64,000 nucleotides of DNA from Cymbidium sinense (taxonomy: Eukaryota; Streptophyta; Magnoliopsida; Asparagales; Orchidaceae): NCBI GenBank assembly GCA_021442155.1, contig JAKCPB010000340.1:33878-97877 (forward strand), given 5' to 3'. The notes under the pieces are model-generated. The model did no database searches. It was not told the DNA's origin and was given only the letters and a program-made list of their open reading frames with translations. How positions within the stretch are numbered: the stretch's first letter is position 1; the number at the start of each line of letters is the position of its first letter. The position numbers were made by a program, and so were the translations under genes. Positions 25,251 through 36,945 of the stretch are shown here, piece by piece.

Positions 25251-26514
25251 TAACCATAAACCCTAAACCCTAAATCCTAAACCCTAAACCATAAACCTCA
25301 AACCCTATAACTAACCCTAAACCCTAAACTCTAAACCTACAACCCTAAACCAAAAACTCTAAACCAAAAACCCTAAACCTTAAACCCTAAACCCTAACCA
25401 TAACCCTAAACCTAAACTAACCCTAAACCTTCCACTAAACCTTCTAAACCCTAAATAATAAACTTGAAAAACCCTAAACCCTAAATCCTAAACACTAAAC
25501 CCTAAACCCTAAACCCTAAACCATAATCCTTAGCCCTAAACCTTAAAACCCTAAACCCTAAAATGGAAAACCCTAAACACTAAACCCTAATATCCTAAAA
25601 ACCTAAACATAAACAAAATATAATCTAAAAATAAACTAAATAAATAAACTTAAACCCAAATAAAAGAAACACCTAAAATAAAACCTAAACCTAAACCTAA
25701 AATAAAATAAAATAAAAATAAAAATAAACTAAAATAAAATTCAGAAAAACATAAACTAAACTATGAAATAAAATAAACTTAAGATTTAAAACCTAAATAT
25801 AATAAAACTAAACTTAAAATAAAAAATAAAATAAATCTAAAATAAAGTAAAATAAAACTAAATAAAACATAAACCTAAAAAATAAACCTAAAATTAAACC
25901 TAAAATAAATAAAATATAAAATATAAACCCTAAACTAAAAAAATTAAACCTAAAATGAAAATAAAATAAACAAAATAAAATAAACCTAAACCTAAACTCA
26001 AATAAAATAAACATAAATAATTAAAACCTAAACCTAAACCTAAGCTAAATAAAATAAAATAAACTAAAAATAAACCTAAACCTAAATTAAAAAATAAAAC
26101 CTAAAAATAAACCTAAAATAAAAACCTTAAACGTAAAGCTAAAAAAAATAAAATAAAAACCTAAACGTAAACCAAAAAATAAAAAATAAAACTTAAACCT
26201 AAAAAAATAAAATAAAAATAAAACTCAACTAAAAATAAACCTAAACCTAAAAATAAACCTAAAATAACAACCTAAAATGTATACCTAAAAATAAAATAAA
26301 ACGAACCTAAACGAAAATAAAAAAAATAAACCTAAACTTAAAAAAATAAAATAAATATAAACTCAACTAAAAATAAATATAAACATTAACCTAAACTTAA
26401 AAAATAAACTAAAATAAAAAACCTAAAGTAAAATAAATAAATCTAAAATAAATAAACTAAACTAAATAAAATAAAACCTAAATAAAAATAAAAAAATAAA
26501 ATAAACTAAAACCT

Positions 26515-26543
26515 AAACCATTAATTTACTTAATTAAAAAAAA
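26515..26543 (+). repeat. Array punctuation motif
   Basis: ACCATTAATTTACTTAATTA then A-run, followed by four perfect CCCTAAA heptamers. Lies 1.29 kb after the previous motif. Confidence 0.75.
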
Positions 26544-26885
26544 CCCTAAACCCTAAACCCTAAACCCTAAACCTAAACCCTAAACCCTAAAAAACCCTTA
26601 ACTGTAAACCCTAAACTCTAGACCCTAAACCCTAAACCTTAAACCCTAAACCCTAAACATTAAACGCTAACCTTAGCACTAAACCCTAAACCCTAAAAGT
26701 ATAAACCCTAAAACCCTAAACCCTAAACCCTAAACCCCCCCAAACCCTAAATGCTAAACCCTAATTTAACCCTAAACATAAAACCTAAACCCCAAACCCT
26801 AAACCTGAACTTAAAGTGTGTAAATAAATTAAAAAATAAACCTAAATCCTAAAATCTAATAAACTAAAACCTAAACCTAAACCCT

Positions 26886-27325
26886 AAGAATGAACTCGAG
26901 TTGGAACATCACTCAACCAGGTCTAGATCAATGGAGGCAAAAGGTGGAGGCGACGACATCACAAAGGTGGATAAGGAGGGTGGTGAAAGGTGGTGGCAGG
27001 TTATGGTAGGAGGAGCCATGGAGGTTATGGGTGGTGGTGGTAGGAAAGATTGTAGATAAGATGGTAGATCCAATTACTCGAGAGGCCGGGTGGTTCTGAC
27101 AGGAATTAGAGAAATTGAAGAACGATCGATCTGATCTACTTCTTATGGAACTGTGTCTTTATAGTAGAGACATTTATAGTTTTTTATGGCTTTTGATTTG
27201 CTCTATGAGTGTTCATTTTTTATCTATGTTGTCGCTTGTGTCTTTGAGAACTTGGTGTGTTACTTGACTGATGAAATTAAAAAGAAGAAATGATGATTCT
27301 AAATTTATTCTCTATTAAAAAAAAA
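26886..27325 (+). pseudogene. GRP 3'-end fragment, copy C
   Basis: Begins at AAGAATG after the leader. The coding part keeps the RRM end region (GGAACATCACTCAACCAGGT, with a deletion) and glycine-rich GGTGG/GGAGG codons, then AATTACTCGAGAGGCCGGG (Tyr-Ser-Arg-Gly-Arg) and a terminal AGAAATTGA, TGA at 27,116-27,118. The Trp codon of the usual NW-R-N end reads TAG here. The 3' UTR is long and well kept (AACGATCGATCTGATCTACT, TATAGTAGAGA, TTTTGATTTGCTCTATG, GAACTTGGTGTGTTACTTGA) and ends in a run of nine A. The parent family binds RNA in nucleus and cytoplasm. Frameshifts and the missing RRM rule out function here. Confidence 0.8.
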
Positions 27326-27514
27326 TCAAAGTCCCTAAAGCCTGAACCCTAAACCTAAAACCTTAACCCTAAACCCTAAAACCCAAAAAATAATCAAAAA
27401 ATAATAATAAAAAAAAAACTGTAACCCTAAGTGCTAAACCCTAAAACTAACTCTAAACCTACAACCCTAAACCTACAACCCTAAATCGCAAAACCCTAAA
27501 CCCTAAACCCTAAA

Positions 27515-28440
27515 CCTTAATAAGAAACTAATAAAACACTAAACTAAACTAATTAAAATTAAAACTAATAAAAAATAAACTAAAACTATAAACTAATAAT
27601 AAATAAAATGAATAATAAACTAAAATAAAAAAACAAATAAAACTAACTAAACAAACAACTAAATAACAAACTAATAAATTAATAATAACAAAACTAACTA
27701 AACTAATTAACAAAGTAATAACTAAATTAAATAAAACAAAAACCCCACTAATAAACTCACTAAAAATAAATTAAACTAATAAAAATAAAAAAACTAAACT
27801 AAACCTAAACTATATTAACAAAAACTAAACAAAAAACTAACTAAATTAAACCCAAATAAAATGCTAACTAATATAACTAATAAAACCTAAACTAAACAAC
27901 TAACTAATAAATAACTAACTAATAAAAAAACAAAACCCAATAACTAAACTAATAATAACTAAACTAACTAAACTAAAACTAATAACTAATAAGCTAAAAC
28001 TAAAAAATTAACTAAATAATTAATAAATTAGTAATAATAATAACTAACTAATAACTAAAACTAACAACTAAACTAAACTAATAAACTAATAAACTAACTA
28101 AACCTAATAATAAACTAAGTAAATAATAATTGTTAAAACTAATAATAAAATGAAAAAAACTAATAAACTAAAACTAAATAACTAATAACAACTAACACTA
28201 ACCTAATAATAAATTAAACTAAATAAACTAATAACTAAACTAACAATAATAAACTAAATAATAAATAAAACCTAAATAAATATACTAAATATAATAATAA
28301 TAAACTAACCTAAATAACTAGCTAATTATAATAATAAACTAATTAAACTAATTAAACTAATAAATAATAATAAAAAATAAACTAAACAAAAAATTAATAA
28401 TACCTAAAAAATACTAAATATTAATAAAACCTAATTAAAA
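27515..28440. repeat. TAA-rich satellite block of unit C
   Basis: Opens TAATAAGAAACTAATAAAAC like units B and D; AATAATAACTAA-type units follow. Length is close to that of unit B (about 0.9 kb). Confidence 0.8.
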
Positions 28441-31400
28441 ATTAAACCTAAACTAAAAAGATAAACCTAAACCTAAGCCTAAACCTAAACCTAAACCTAA
28501 AACATAAAATAAATCCTAAAAAATTAACTAAATAAAATAAATAAATAAACCTAAACCTAAACCTAAACTAAACTAAAGGATAAACTAATTTAAAAATAAA
28601 TCAAAAATAATCCTAAACCTAAACCTAAACCTAAACCCTAAACTAAAGTAAACCTAAACTCTAAACATAAACTAAATAAACTAAATGAAAAATAAATAAA
28701 CCTAAACTAAATAAAATAAACCTAAACCTAAACCTAAATCTAAACATAAACTTAAACCTAATCCTAAATAAATAAAACTAAACTAAATAAAATATACTTA
28801 AACCTAAACTAAACCTAAATAAATATCCTAAAATAAAAAATAAATTAAATACAAAGCTAAAAAAATAAAACCTAAATTAAGCCTAAACCAAATCAACCTA
28901 AAACAAAAAAAAATAAACCTAAGCCTAAACCTAAACCTAAATAAATAAAAAAAATAAACTAAATAAATAAATAAACTAAATATACCTAAACTAAAATAAA
29001 TAAATAAAAATAAAAATAAAAATAAAAATGAACTAAATAAACCTAAACTAAACTAAATAACCTAAACTAAAAATCCAAACTAAAATAAACTAAATAAAAT
29101 AAATTAAATAAATAAACTAAATAAATATATAAAAATAAACCTAAACTAAACCTAAACTAAATAAACCTAAACCTAAACCCCAAACCCAAAATAAAATAAA
29201 ACTACAAAAACTAAACTAAATAAAATATAAACCTAAACCTAAATAAACTAAAAAAATAAATAAAGTAAATAAATAAACATAAACCTAAACTTAAATAAAT
29301 AAATAAACTAAATAAATAAACCAATTAAATAAACCTAAACTTAAAACTAAATAAAGAAATAAACATAAACCTAAACTAAACCTATACTAAATAAACCTAA
29401 ACCAAAACACCCTAAGCCCAAAATAAAATAAAATTAAATATATTAAACTAAAAAAAACTTAAAACAAAACCAAAATAAATAAATAAACTAAATAAGTAAG
29501 CATAAACCTAAACCTAAATAAATAAATAAACTAAATAAATTAACCTAAACCTAAACTAAATTAAATAAAAGAAAAACTAAATAAAAAAAATAAAAATAAA
29601 CATGAACCTAAACCAAAACCTAAACTAAAACTAAAACTAAATAAACCTAAAAAACTAAAATAAAAATAAATAAATTAACCTAAACCTAAACTAAAAAATA
29701 AACCAAATAAATAAACACAAATAAACCTAAATAAAATAAACTAACCTAATAAAAAAAATAAAAACTAAAATAAAAATAAATGAACCTAAACCTAAAAATA
29801 AAAAACCTAAACTAAATAAACCTAAATAAACTTAAACCTAAACCTAAATCGAAACCTAAACCTAAATCAAAACCTAAACCTAAATAAACTAAACTACAAA
29901 TAAAAATAAACCTAAACCTAAATAAAATTAAATAAACCTAAACTAACCTAAACCTAAATAAAAAACTAAATAAAATAAACTAAATAAAACCTAAAACCTA
30001 AACCTAAACCAAAATAAAAAATAAAACCTAAACTAAATAAACTAAACTAAATAAACCTAAATAAAAATAAAAGAAAAAATAAATAAAATAAATAAAACCT
30101 ATACCTAAACCCAAATAAAACCTAAACCCCAAACCTAAGCTAAACTAAATAAACCTAAACCTAAACTAAATAAACTAAACACTAAATAAAATAAAATAAC
30201 TATACTAAAAAAAACTAAAAATAAATAAAATAAAAAATAAATAAAACCTAAACCTAAAGTAAACCTCAACCAAAAAACCTAAACCTAAATAAACATAAAC
30301 TAAACTAAAATAAAACCTAAACTAAACTAAAATAAAAAATAAATTAAAATAAAAAATAAAACATAAACCTAAACCTAAACCTAAACTAACAAAAAAAAAA
30401 CTAAATAAATAAATAATAAAATAAACCTAAATAAACCTATATCTAAACTAAACTAAAACTAAAAACCTAAAAAATAAATAAAACTAAAAAAAATTAACTA
30501 ACCTAAAAATAAATAAACCTAAACCTAAACTACATAAAAAAACTTAAACCTAAACCTAAACCTAATGAAAATAAAACCCTATACCCTAAACTAAACTAAA
30601 CCCTAAACCTAAACTAAACCCTAAACCCTAAAACCTAAACCCTAAATCAAAAAACTAAACCCTAAACTATAAATATAAATAAACCCTAAATAAACCCTAT
30701 AAACCTAAAACCTTAAAACCTTAAACCCTAAACTAAACCTAATAAACTTAAACTAAACTAAACTAAACCAACTATAAAGTAAACACAAATCTAAACCTAA
30801 ATCCTAAATTAACTAAACTAAACCCTAAACCCTAAACTAAACCTAAACCCTAAAATCTAAAGCCTAAACACTAAATAAACTTAAACCCAAAACCATAAAA
30901 AACCCTAAACTCTAAAGACTAAACTAAACCTAAAAAAAGCATAAACCTAAAACACTAAACCATAAACTAAAATAAATCTAAACTAAAAGCTACCCTAAAC
31001 CCTAAATATATAAGCCTAAACCCTAAACCCTAAACCCTAAAACCCTAAACCTTAAACCCTCAACCCTAAACCCACCCTAAACCCTAAACCCTAAAACCTA
31101 AAAAGCCTAAACCCAAACTAAATAAAATCTAAAAATAAAATAAATAAAAAAAACCTAGGCCCAAATAAAAAAAGAAATAAAATAAAATAAAAATCTAAAC
31201 TAAAAACCTAAACCTAAAGATAAACCTAAACCTAAAAAAAAGCCTAAACTTAAAAATAAACCTAAACTTAAAAATAAACCTAAACCTAAAAGTAAACCTA
31301 AGACATAAAACTAAACCAAAAATTAAAAAAATATACCTAAACCTAAAAAATAAGATAAAAATAAAATAAACTAAAAAATAAACAAAAAACTAAACCTTAA

Positions 31401-31538
31401 CCTCAAAAATAAACTAAAACTAAAAACTTAAACTAAAATAAATAAATCTAAAATTAATAAATTAAACTAAGTAAAAATAAAGAATAAACCATAATAAAAA
31501 TAAAAAATTAAATAAACTAAACTAAATGAACCTAAACC

Positions 31539-31563
31539 TTATGGTTTACTTAATTTCAAAAAA
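31539..31563 (+). repeat. Array punctuation motif
   Basis: CTTATGGTTTACTTAATTTC then A-run, followed by a CCCTAAA block. Confidence 0.75.
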
Positions 31564-32816
31564 AATAACCATAAACCCTAAACCCTAAACCCTAAATCCT
31601 AAACCCTAATCCCCAAACCCTATAACCAACCGTAAAGCCTAAACCCTAAACCCTAAACCACAAAACCTAACCCTAACCCTAAACCCTAAACCCTAAACCC
31701 TAAACTAACCCTAAACCTTAATCTAGCCCTAAACCCTAAACCCTAAACCCTAAATACAAAACCTAAGAAACCCTAAACCCTAAAACCTAAACACTAAACT
31801 CTAAACCATTAACCCTAAACCCCAACCCTAAACCATAAACCATAAAGCCTGAAACCCTAAACCCTAAAACCTAAACCCTAATCCCTAAAATCCTAAAAAC
31901 CTAAACCTAAACTGAATAAAACCTAAAATTAAAATAAATAAATAAACTTAAGCCTAAATAAAATTATAAAATAAAATAAAATAAAAACCTAAAATAAAAC
32001 CTAAACCTAAACTTAAAAATAAAATAAAATAAAAAAATAAAACTAAACTAATGGAAAATAAATGAAAACATAACCTGAACTATGAAATAAAATAAAATAA
32101 AATGTAAAATAAAAATAAAATAAACCTAAAATAAAATAAAATAAAATAAAATAAAAATCTAAACCTAAAAAATAAACCTGCAAATAAAACCTAAAATTAA
32201 ATAAAAAATTAAACCTAAACCCTAAACTAAAAAAAATTAAACCTAAAATAAAAATAAAATAAATAAAATAAAATAAACCTAAACCTAAACTAAATTAAAA
32301 TAAACTAAAATAATTAAAACTAAAAGTAAATAAAAATAAAATAAACTAAAAATGAACCTAAACCTAAACTAAAAAATAAAACCTAAAAATAAACCTAAAA
32401 TAGAAAGATAAAATCTAAAGGTAAAAAAATATAATAAAAACCTAAACGTAAACCTAAAAATAAAAAATAAAGCATAAACCTAAAAAATAAAATAAAAATA
32501 AAATTCAACTAAAAATAAACCTAAACCTAAACAAAAAATAAAACCTAAGAATAAACTTATAATAAAAACCCAAAACATAAACCTAAAAAATTAAAATAAA
32601 GTCATGAACCTAAACCTAAAAATAAAAAATAAAACCTAAACTTAAAAAATAAATCTAAACATAAACCTAAACCTAAAAAATAAACTAAAATAAAAAACCT
32701 AAACTAAAAAATAAACCTAAAATAAATAAACTAAACTAAATAAAAATAAAATATAAACCTAAATAAAAAATAAAATAAACTAAAATAAATAACTAATAAA
32801 CTAAATAAACCTAAAC

Positions 32817-32841
32817 TTACTAGTTTACTTAATTAAAAAAA
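32817..32841 (+). repeat. Array punctuation motif
   Basis: TTACTAGTTTACTTAATTA then A-run, 1.28 kb after the previous motif, matching the 1.29-kb spacing in the neighbouring unit. Confidence 0.75.
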
Positions 32842-32954
32842 CCTTAAACCTTAAATTCTAAACCCTAAACCCTACACCCTAAATAAAAAAACTAACCCTA
32901 AACCCTTAACCTTAAAAAACCCTAAACCATAAACTCTAAACCTTAAACTCTAAA

Positions 32955-33001
32955 CCCTAAACCCTAAACCCTAAACCCTAAACCCTAACCCTAACCCTAA
33001 A
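32955..33001 (-). other. Longest near-perfect telomere run; predicted G-quadruplex on the - strand
   Basis: Seven consecutive CCC tracts: four CCCTAAA, two CCCTAA, one CCCTAAA. The - strand therefore reads as GGG tracts with 3-4 base loops, enough for a G-quadruplex. Other perfect runs reach only four or five units (19,849-19,882; 26,544-26,571; 47,464-47,491). Folding is predicted from the pattern, not shown. Confidence 0.6.
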
Positions 33002-33223
33002 CCAAAACCCTAAAAGCATAAATCCTAAAACCCTAAACTCTAAACCCTAAATCCTAAATGCTAAACCCTAAACACTAAACCCTAAACCCTAACCCTAAAC
33101 CCTAAACCCTAAACCCCATACCCTAAACCCTAAACATGAAACCTAAACCTAAAGTATCTAAATAAATTAAAAAATACACATAAACATAAAAACCTAATAA
33201 ACTTATACCTAAACCTAAACCCT

Positions 33224-33695
33224 AAGAATGGCGGAACCTTGAAGGCAGGAACATCACCGTCAAGCAGGCTCAGTCTAGATCTAACGATTGAGGTGAAGTC
33301 AGAGGCGACAGTTATCGTAGTGGTAGTGGGGGATCTGGAGGTGCTTGTGGATATGGAAGTGGTGTTCAGAGTAGTGGTGGTTATGGAGATAGGAGGAGCG
33401 ACGGAGGTTATAGCTGTGTTGGTGGCATAGGGAGAGATTGTAGATATGATGGTGGATCCCGCTACTTGAGAGGCCGGGTTGTTCTAGGGAACTAGAATAT
33501 GAATAACGATCCAATCTGCTAACGGAATGTCTTTATAGTAGATGGTTCTAGTTTTCTGTGGCTTTTGATCTGCTTCATACGTGCTCATTTTGTATCTATA
33601 TCATCGCTTGTGTCTTTGAGAACTTGGTGTGTTACATGATTGATGAAATCAAAAAGAAGAAATGTTAAATCTAAATTTATTCTCTGCTAAAAAAA
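33224..33695 (+). pseudogene. GRP 3'-end fragment, copy D (best-kept 5' part)
   Basis: The start reads AACCTTGAAGGCAGGAACAT then CACCGTCAAGCAGGCTCAG, i.e. a Leu-x-Gly-Arg-Asn-Ile-Thr-Val-x-Gln-Ala-Gln segment. This is the known C-terminal end of the RRM in GRP7/GRP8-type plant glycine-rich RNA-binding proteins. Glycine-rich codons follow (GGTAGTGGGGGATCTGGAGG, TATGGAAGTGGTG), then a TACTTGAGAGGCCGG end region, a stop, a 3' UTR and an A-run at about 33,689-33,695. Reading frames open for 63 codons from 33,239 and on the opposite strand, but neither is the glycine-rich frame throughout. The leader lies at about 33,143-33,223. Confidence 0.82.
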
Positions 33696-35120
33696 CCAAA
33701 AACCCAAAGACCAAAAACCTGAACCCTAAACCTAAACCCTAAACCCTACACCCTAATAATAATAAATAAAATAAAATAAATAAAAAAAACCTTAAACCTA
33801 AATGCTAAACCCTAAAACTAACCCTAATCCTTAAACCCTAAACCTACAACCCTAAACCCTAAACCCTAAACCCTAAACCCTAACCCTAAACTCTAATAAG
33901 AAACTAATAAAACACTAAACTAAACTAACTAAAACTAAAATTAAAAAATAATAAAATAAAATTATTAAATAATAAACTAAAACTAGTAAACTAATAATAA
34001 ACTAAAACTAATAATAAACTTAAACAAAAACTAATAAAAACTAACTAAACTAAACAAACTAAATAATAACTAGAAAACTAAGAAACTAATAATAACAAAA
34101 ACTAACTAAATTATTAAACAAACTAATAACTAAATTAAACATAAACAAAAAAAACCCCACTAATAAACTAATTAAAAATAAACTAAACTAATAAAACTAA
34201 TAAAAACTAAACTAAACCTAAACTATTAATTAAAACTAAACTAATAAACTAACTAAATTAAACCCTAATAAATAACTAACTAATAATAATAACTAACTAA
34301 TAAACCTAAACCATAAACATAACTAACCTAATAAATAACTAACTAATAAAAGAACTTAACCCAATAACTAAACTAACAATAACTAAACTAACTAAACTAT
34401 AACTAATAACTAATAAACTAAAACTAATCAACTAACTAAATAATTAATAAATAATTAATAATAATAACTAACTAATAACTAAAACTAATAACTAAATTAA
34501 ACTAATAAACTAATAAACTAATTAAACCTAATAATAAACTAACTAAATAATAATAGCTAAAACTCATAATAAAATGAAAAACTAATAAACTAAAACTAAA
34601 GAACTAATAACAACTAACACTAAACTAATAAACTAATAATAAATTAAACTAAATAAAAGTAATAACTAAAATAATAATAATAATAATAATAAACTAATCT
34701 AATAATAAATTAAAAATAAATAAAACATAAATTAATATATTAAATCTAATAATAATAAATAAACCTAACAAACTAACTAATAATAATAATAAACTAATAA
34801 AGCTAACTAAACTAATAAACTAATAAATAATAATAATAATAATAATAAATAAATAAATAAAATTAAAAACTAATAATACCTAAAAATACTAAATAATAAT
34901 AAAAAATAATAACATAAAAACTAACTATACTAAACTAATAATAATAAACTAACTAACAAATAAATAAAACTAAACTAAACTAAATACTAAACTAACTAAA
35001 CTAATTAAACTAATAATAACTAACTAATAATAAAAAAACTAGTAATAACTAAACTAACTAAATAGAAAACTAATAAAAAACTAAAAAATTAATAAACCAA
35101 TAATAATAATAACCAAAAAC

Positions 35121-35160
<40 letters not shown>

Positions 35161-35894
35161 TAAATAAACTTAAAACTAAACCCTAAACCTAAATTAATAA
35201 TAGTAATAATAATAAAACTAATAATAATAAACTAAACTAAAGTAAAATAACTGATAACTAAACTAATAAAACTAATAATAATAATTAAATAATAACTAAA
35301 AATACTAATAAACTAATAATAAAACTAAACTAAAACTAACTATAACTAACTAATAAAACCTAATAAACTAATAAATATTAAACTAAAACCAATAACTAAT
35401 AAAAAAAATAAAACTAATAATAAACTAAATAAACCAAATAATAACTAATTAATAACCTAAACTAATAATTAATAAAACTAATAAACCTAAAAACAAACTA
35501 ACTAATAAAACTAAACTAATTAATACATAAACCTAAACCCTAATAAATAATAAACACTAGAACTAAACTTATAAACTAATAATAAATAATTAAATAACTA
35601 ACTAAAATTAAACCCTAATCCTAAACTATTAAACCATGAAAACTAACAAATAAATAATTATAATAATAATTATACCTAATAAACTAACTAATAACTAATG
35701 ATAAACTAATAATAAAACACATAACTAAAAAAATTAATAATAACTAAATGATAAAAATCTAATAAATTAATAACCAAATAAAACAAAACTAACTAAATAA
35801 CTAAACTAAATAACTAAAGTAATAAACTTAATAAATAAACTAATAATAATAATAATAATAATAATAACTAATAACAACTAAGCTAAAAAAACTA

Positions 35895-35935
<41 letters not shown>

Positions 35936-36671
35936 TAACTAGTAACTAACTAACTAATCTAATAAACTAATAATAATAAAAATAATAATAAACTAACTAA
36001 TAAATAACTAAATAACTAAATCGTATACCCTAACTAAATGAATAAACTAAATAATAGTAATAAAAATAATAATAATAAATATAAACTAAAGAAAAAAACT
36101 AAATTAAAACAAAACTAATAATAAACCAACTAACCAAACAAATATAATAAATAATAAATAATTAAAAAAATCTAAACCATAAACCAAACTAAAAAACTAG
36201 TAATAATAAACTAATAAACTTAAACCCATAACTAAACTAATAAGAATAATAAACTAAAAGAATAAATTAATAAATAAACTAACAAACCTAAACTAATAAA
36301 ACTAAACCACTAACTAAAACTAACTAAAACCTAAATAATAATAGAACCATAAACTAATAATAATATCTAACTAAACTAAATAAATAACTAAGTAACTAAT
36401 AATAACTAATAAATAAACTAAAATAAAGTATACCCCCATAAATAAACTAACTAAATAAACTAATAAACTAAACCTAAACCCTAAACTAACCTAAAAAAAT
36501 AATAACTAACACTGAAACTAATAAAACTAAACTTACAACCTAACTACAACTAAACTAACTAAACTAAACATAAAACTAATAATAAACTAATAATAACCTA
36601 AAATTAATAAAACCAAATAATAATTAATAAACACTAAACCTAAAACCTAAACCCTAAAACTAAACTAAACC
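33696..36671. repeat. Telomere-like satellite with expanded TAA block after GRP copy D
   Basis: A short CCCTAAA block (33,720-33,893) leads into a TAA-rich block that runs to about 36,640, three times longer than its counterparts. It includes pure TAA runs at 35,121-35,159 and 35,895-35,933. A few CCCTAAA units return just before the LINE fragment at 36,672. No gene seen. Confidence 0.85.
33893..36640. repeat. Expanded TAA-rich satellite block
   Basis: Starts with the same TAATAAGAAACTAATAAAAC opening as units B and C, but is about 2.7 kb long against about 0.9 kb in those units. Local slippage or an extra duplication is likely. The CCTAAA/ATAAA block and long CCCTAAA block expected next are replaced by the LINE fragment junction. 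Confidence 0.75.
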
Positions 36672-36945
36672 CTATTATTGGGCAATTTTGGGTTCCTTCA
36701 TGTTCTTGGTGAGTTTTTGAGCCCTTTCTCTCTTGGATTCCCTATAGATTTCTACCTTGGGCCAATCTCAACCTGTTCTTTTCATAGTGCCCTGACTCAT
36801 GGCATTGACTTCTTCAAATCCATGGGATAAATCCCATGTGCTAATGGATCCTACTAGGGAATTAGATTTTTTGGGTAATCCTACTTCTAAATTACTTGCT
36901 GTTATTAAATCTTTCAAAAAGGTTTTAGCTAGTAAGAATTGTCAA
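36672..36945 (+). mobile_element. LINE fragment: 5' UTR and first 49 codons of ORF1 only
   Basis: Matches the 5' end of LINE copy 2 (shared TTTTTGA.CCCTTTC, a CCTT.GGC segment, and ATGGC start). ATG at 36,799 opens an uninterrupted frame of 50 codons ending in CCC-TAA at 36,946-36,951, where the telomere repeat itself supplies the last codon and the stop. It contains the conserved KSFK segment (VIKSFKKVLASKN). The rest of the ~8-kb LINE is missing and the array resumes in phase at 36,946. LINEs normally lose their 5' end at insertion, so a 5'-only piece needs a later deletion or template switch. Confidence 0.8.

Larger units (their letters stand above)
20413..26885. repeat. Higher-order satellite unit, body between GRP copies B and C
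   Basis: Order: CCCTAAA (20,413-20,620); TAA-rich (20,620-21,490); CCTAAA/ATAAA (21,490-23,860); long CCCTAAA block (23,870-24,610); ATAAA (24,610-25,220); punctuation motif; CCCTAAA (25,255-25,600); ATAAA (25,600-26,515); punctuation motif; CCCTAAA (26,544-26,800, starting with four perfect heptamers at 26,544-26,571); leader (about 26,810-26,885). The same order is seen at 27,326-33,223. The short minus-strand reading frame at 25,814-26,014 is satellite translation. Confidence 0.85.
27326..33223. repeat. Higher-order satellite unit, body between GRP copies C and D
   Basis: Order: CCCTAAA (27,330-27,515); TAA-rich (27,515-28,440); CCTAAA/ATAAA (28,440-30,560); long CCCTAAA block (30,570-31,110); ATAAA (to 31,535); punctuation motif; CCCTAAA (31,570-31,900); ATAAA (to 32,810); punctuation motif; CCCTAAA (32,840-33,140); leader (about 33,143-33,223). 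This is collinear block for block with 20,413-26,885, the main evidence for a higher-order repeat. Confidence 0.85.

Noticed and set aside
25814..26014. Minus-strand hydrophobic proteins (also 42,131-42,343 and 47,085-47,369)
   Set aside because: Phe/Leu/Tyr/Arg-only translations of TTTAGG/TTTAT satellite; low complexity and not conserved between units.
33239..33430. Separate protein genes over the GRP islands (also 33,299-33,514 minus, 40,666-40,929, 40,692-40,889 minus, 45,273-45,494)
   Set aside because: These are shifted or reverse readings of glycine codons (GGT/GGA read as Val/Glu/Met or Thr/Ser/Ile). The native glycine-rich frame is broken in every copy.
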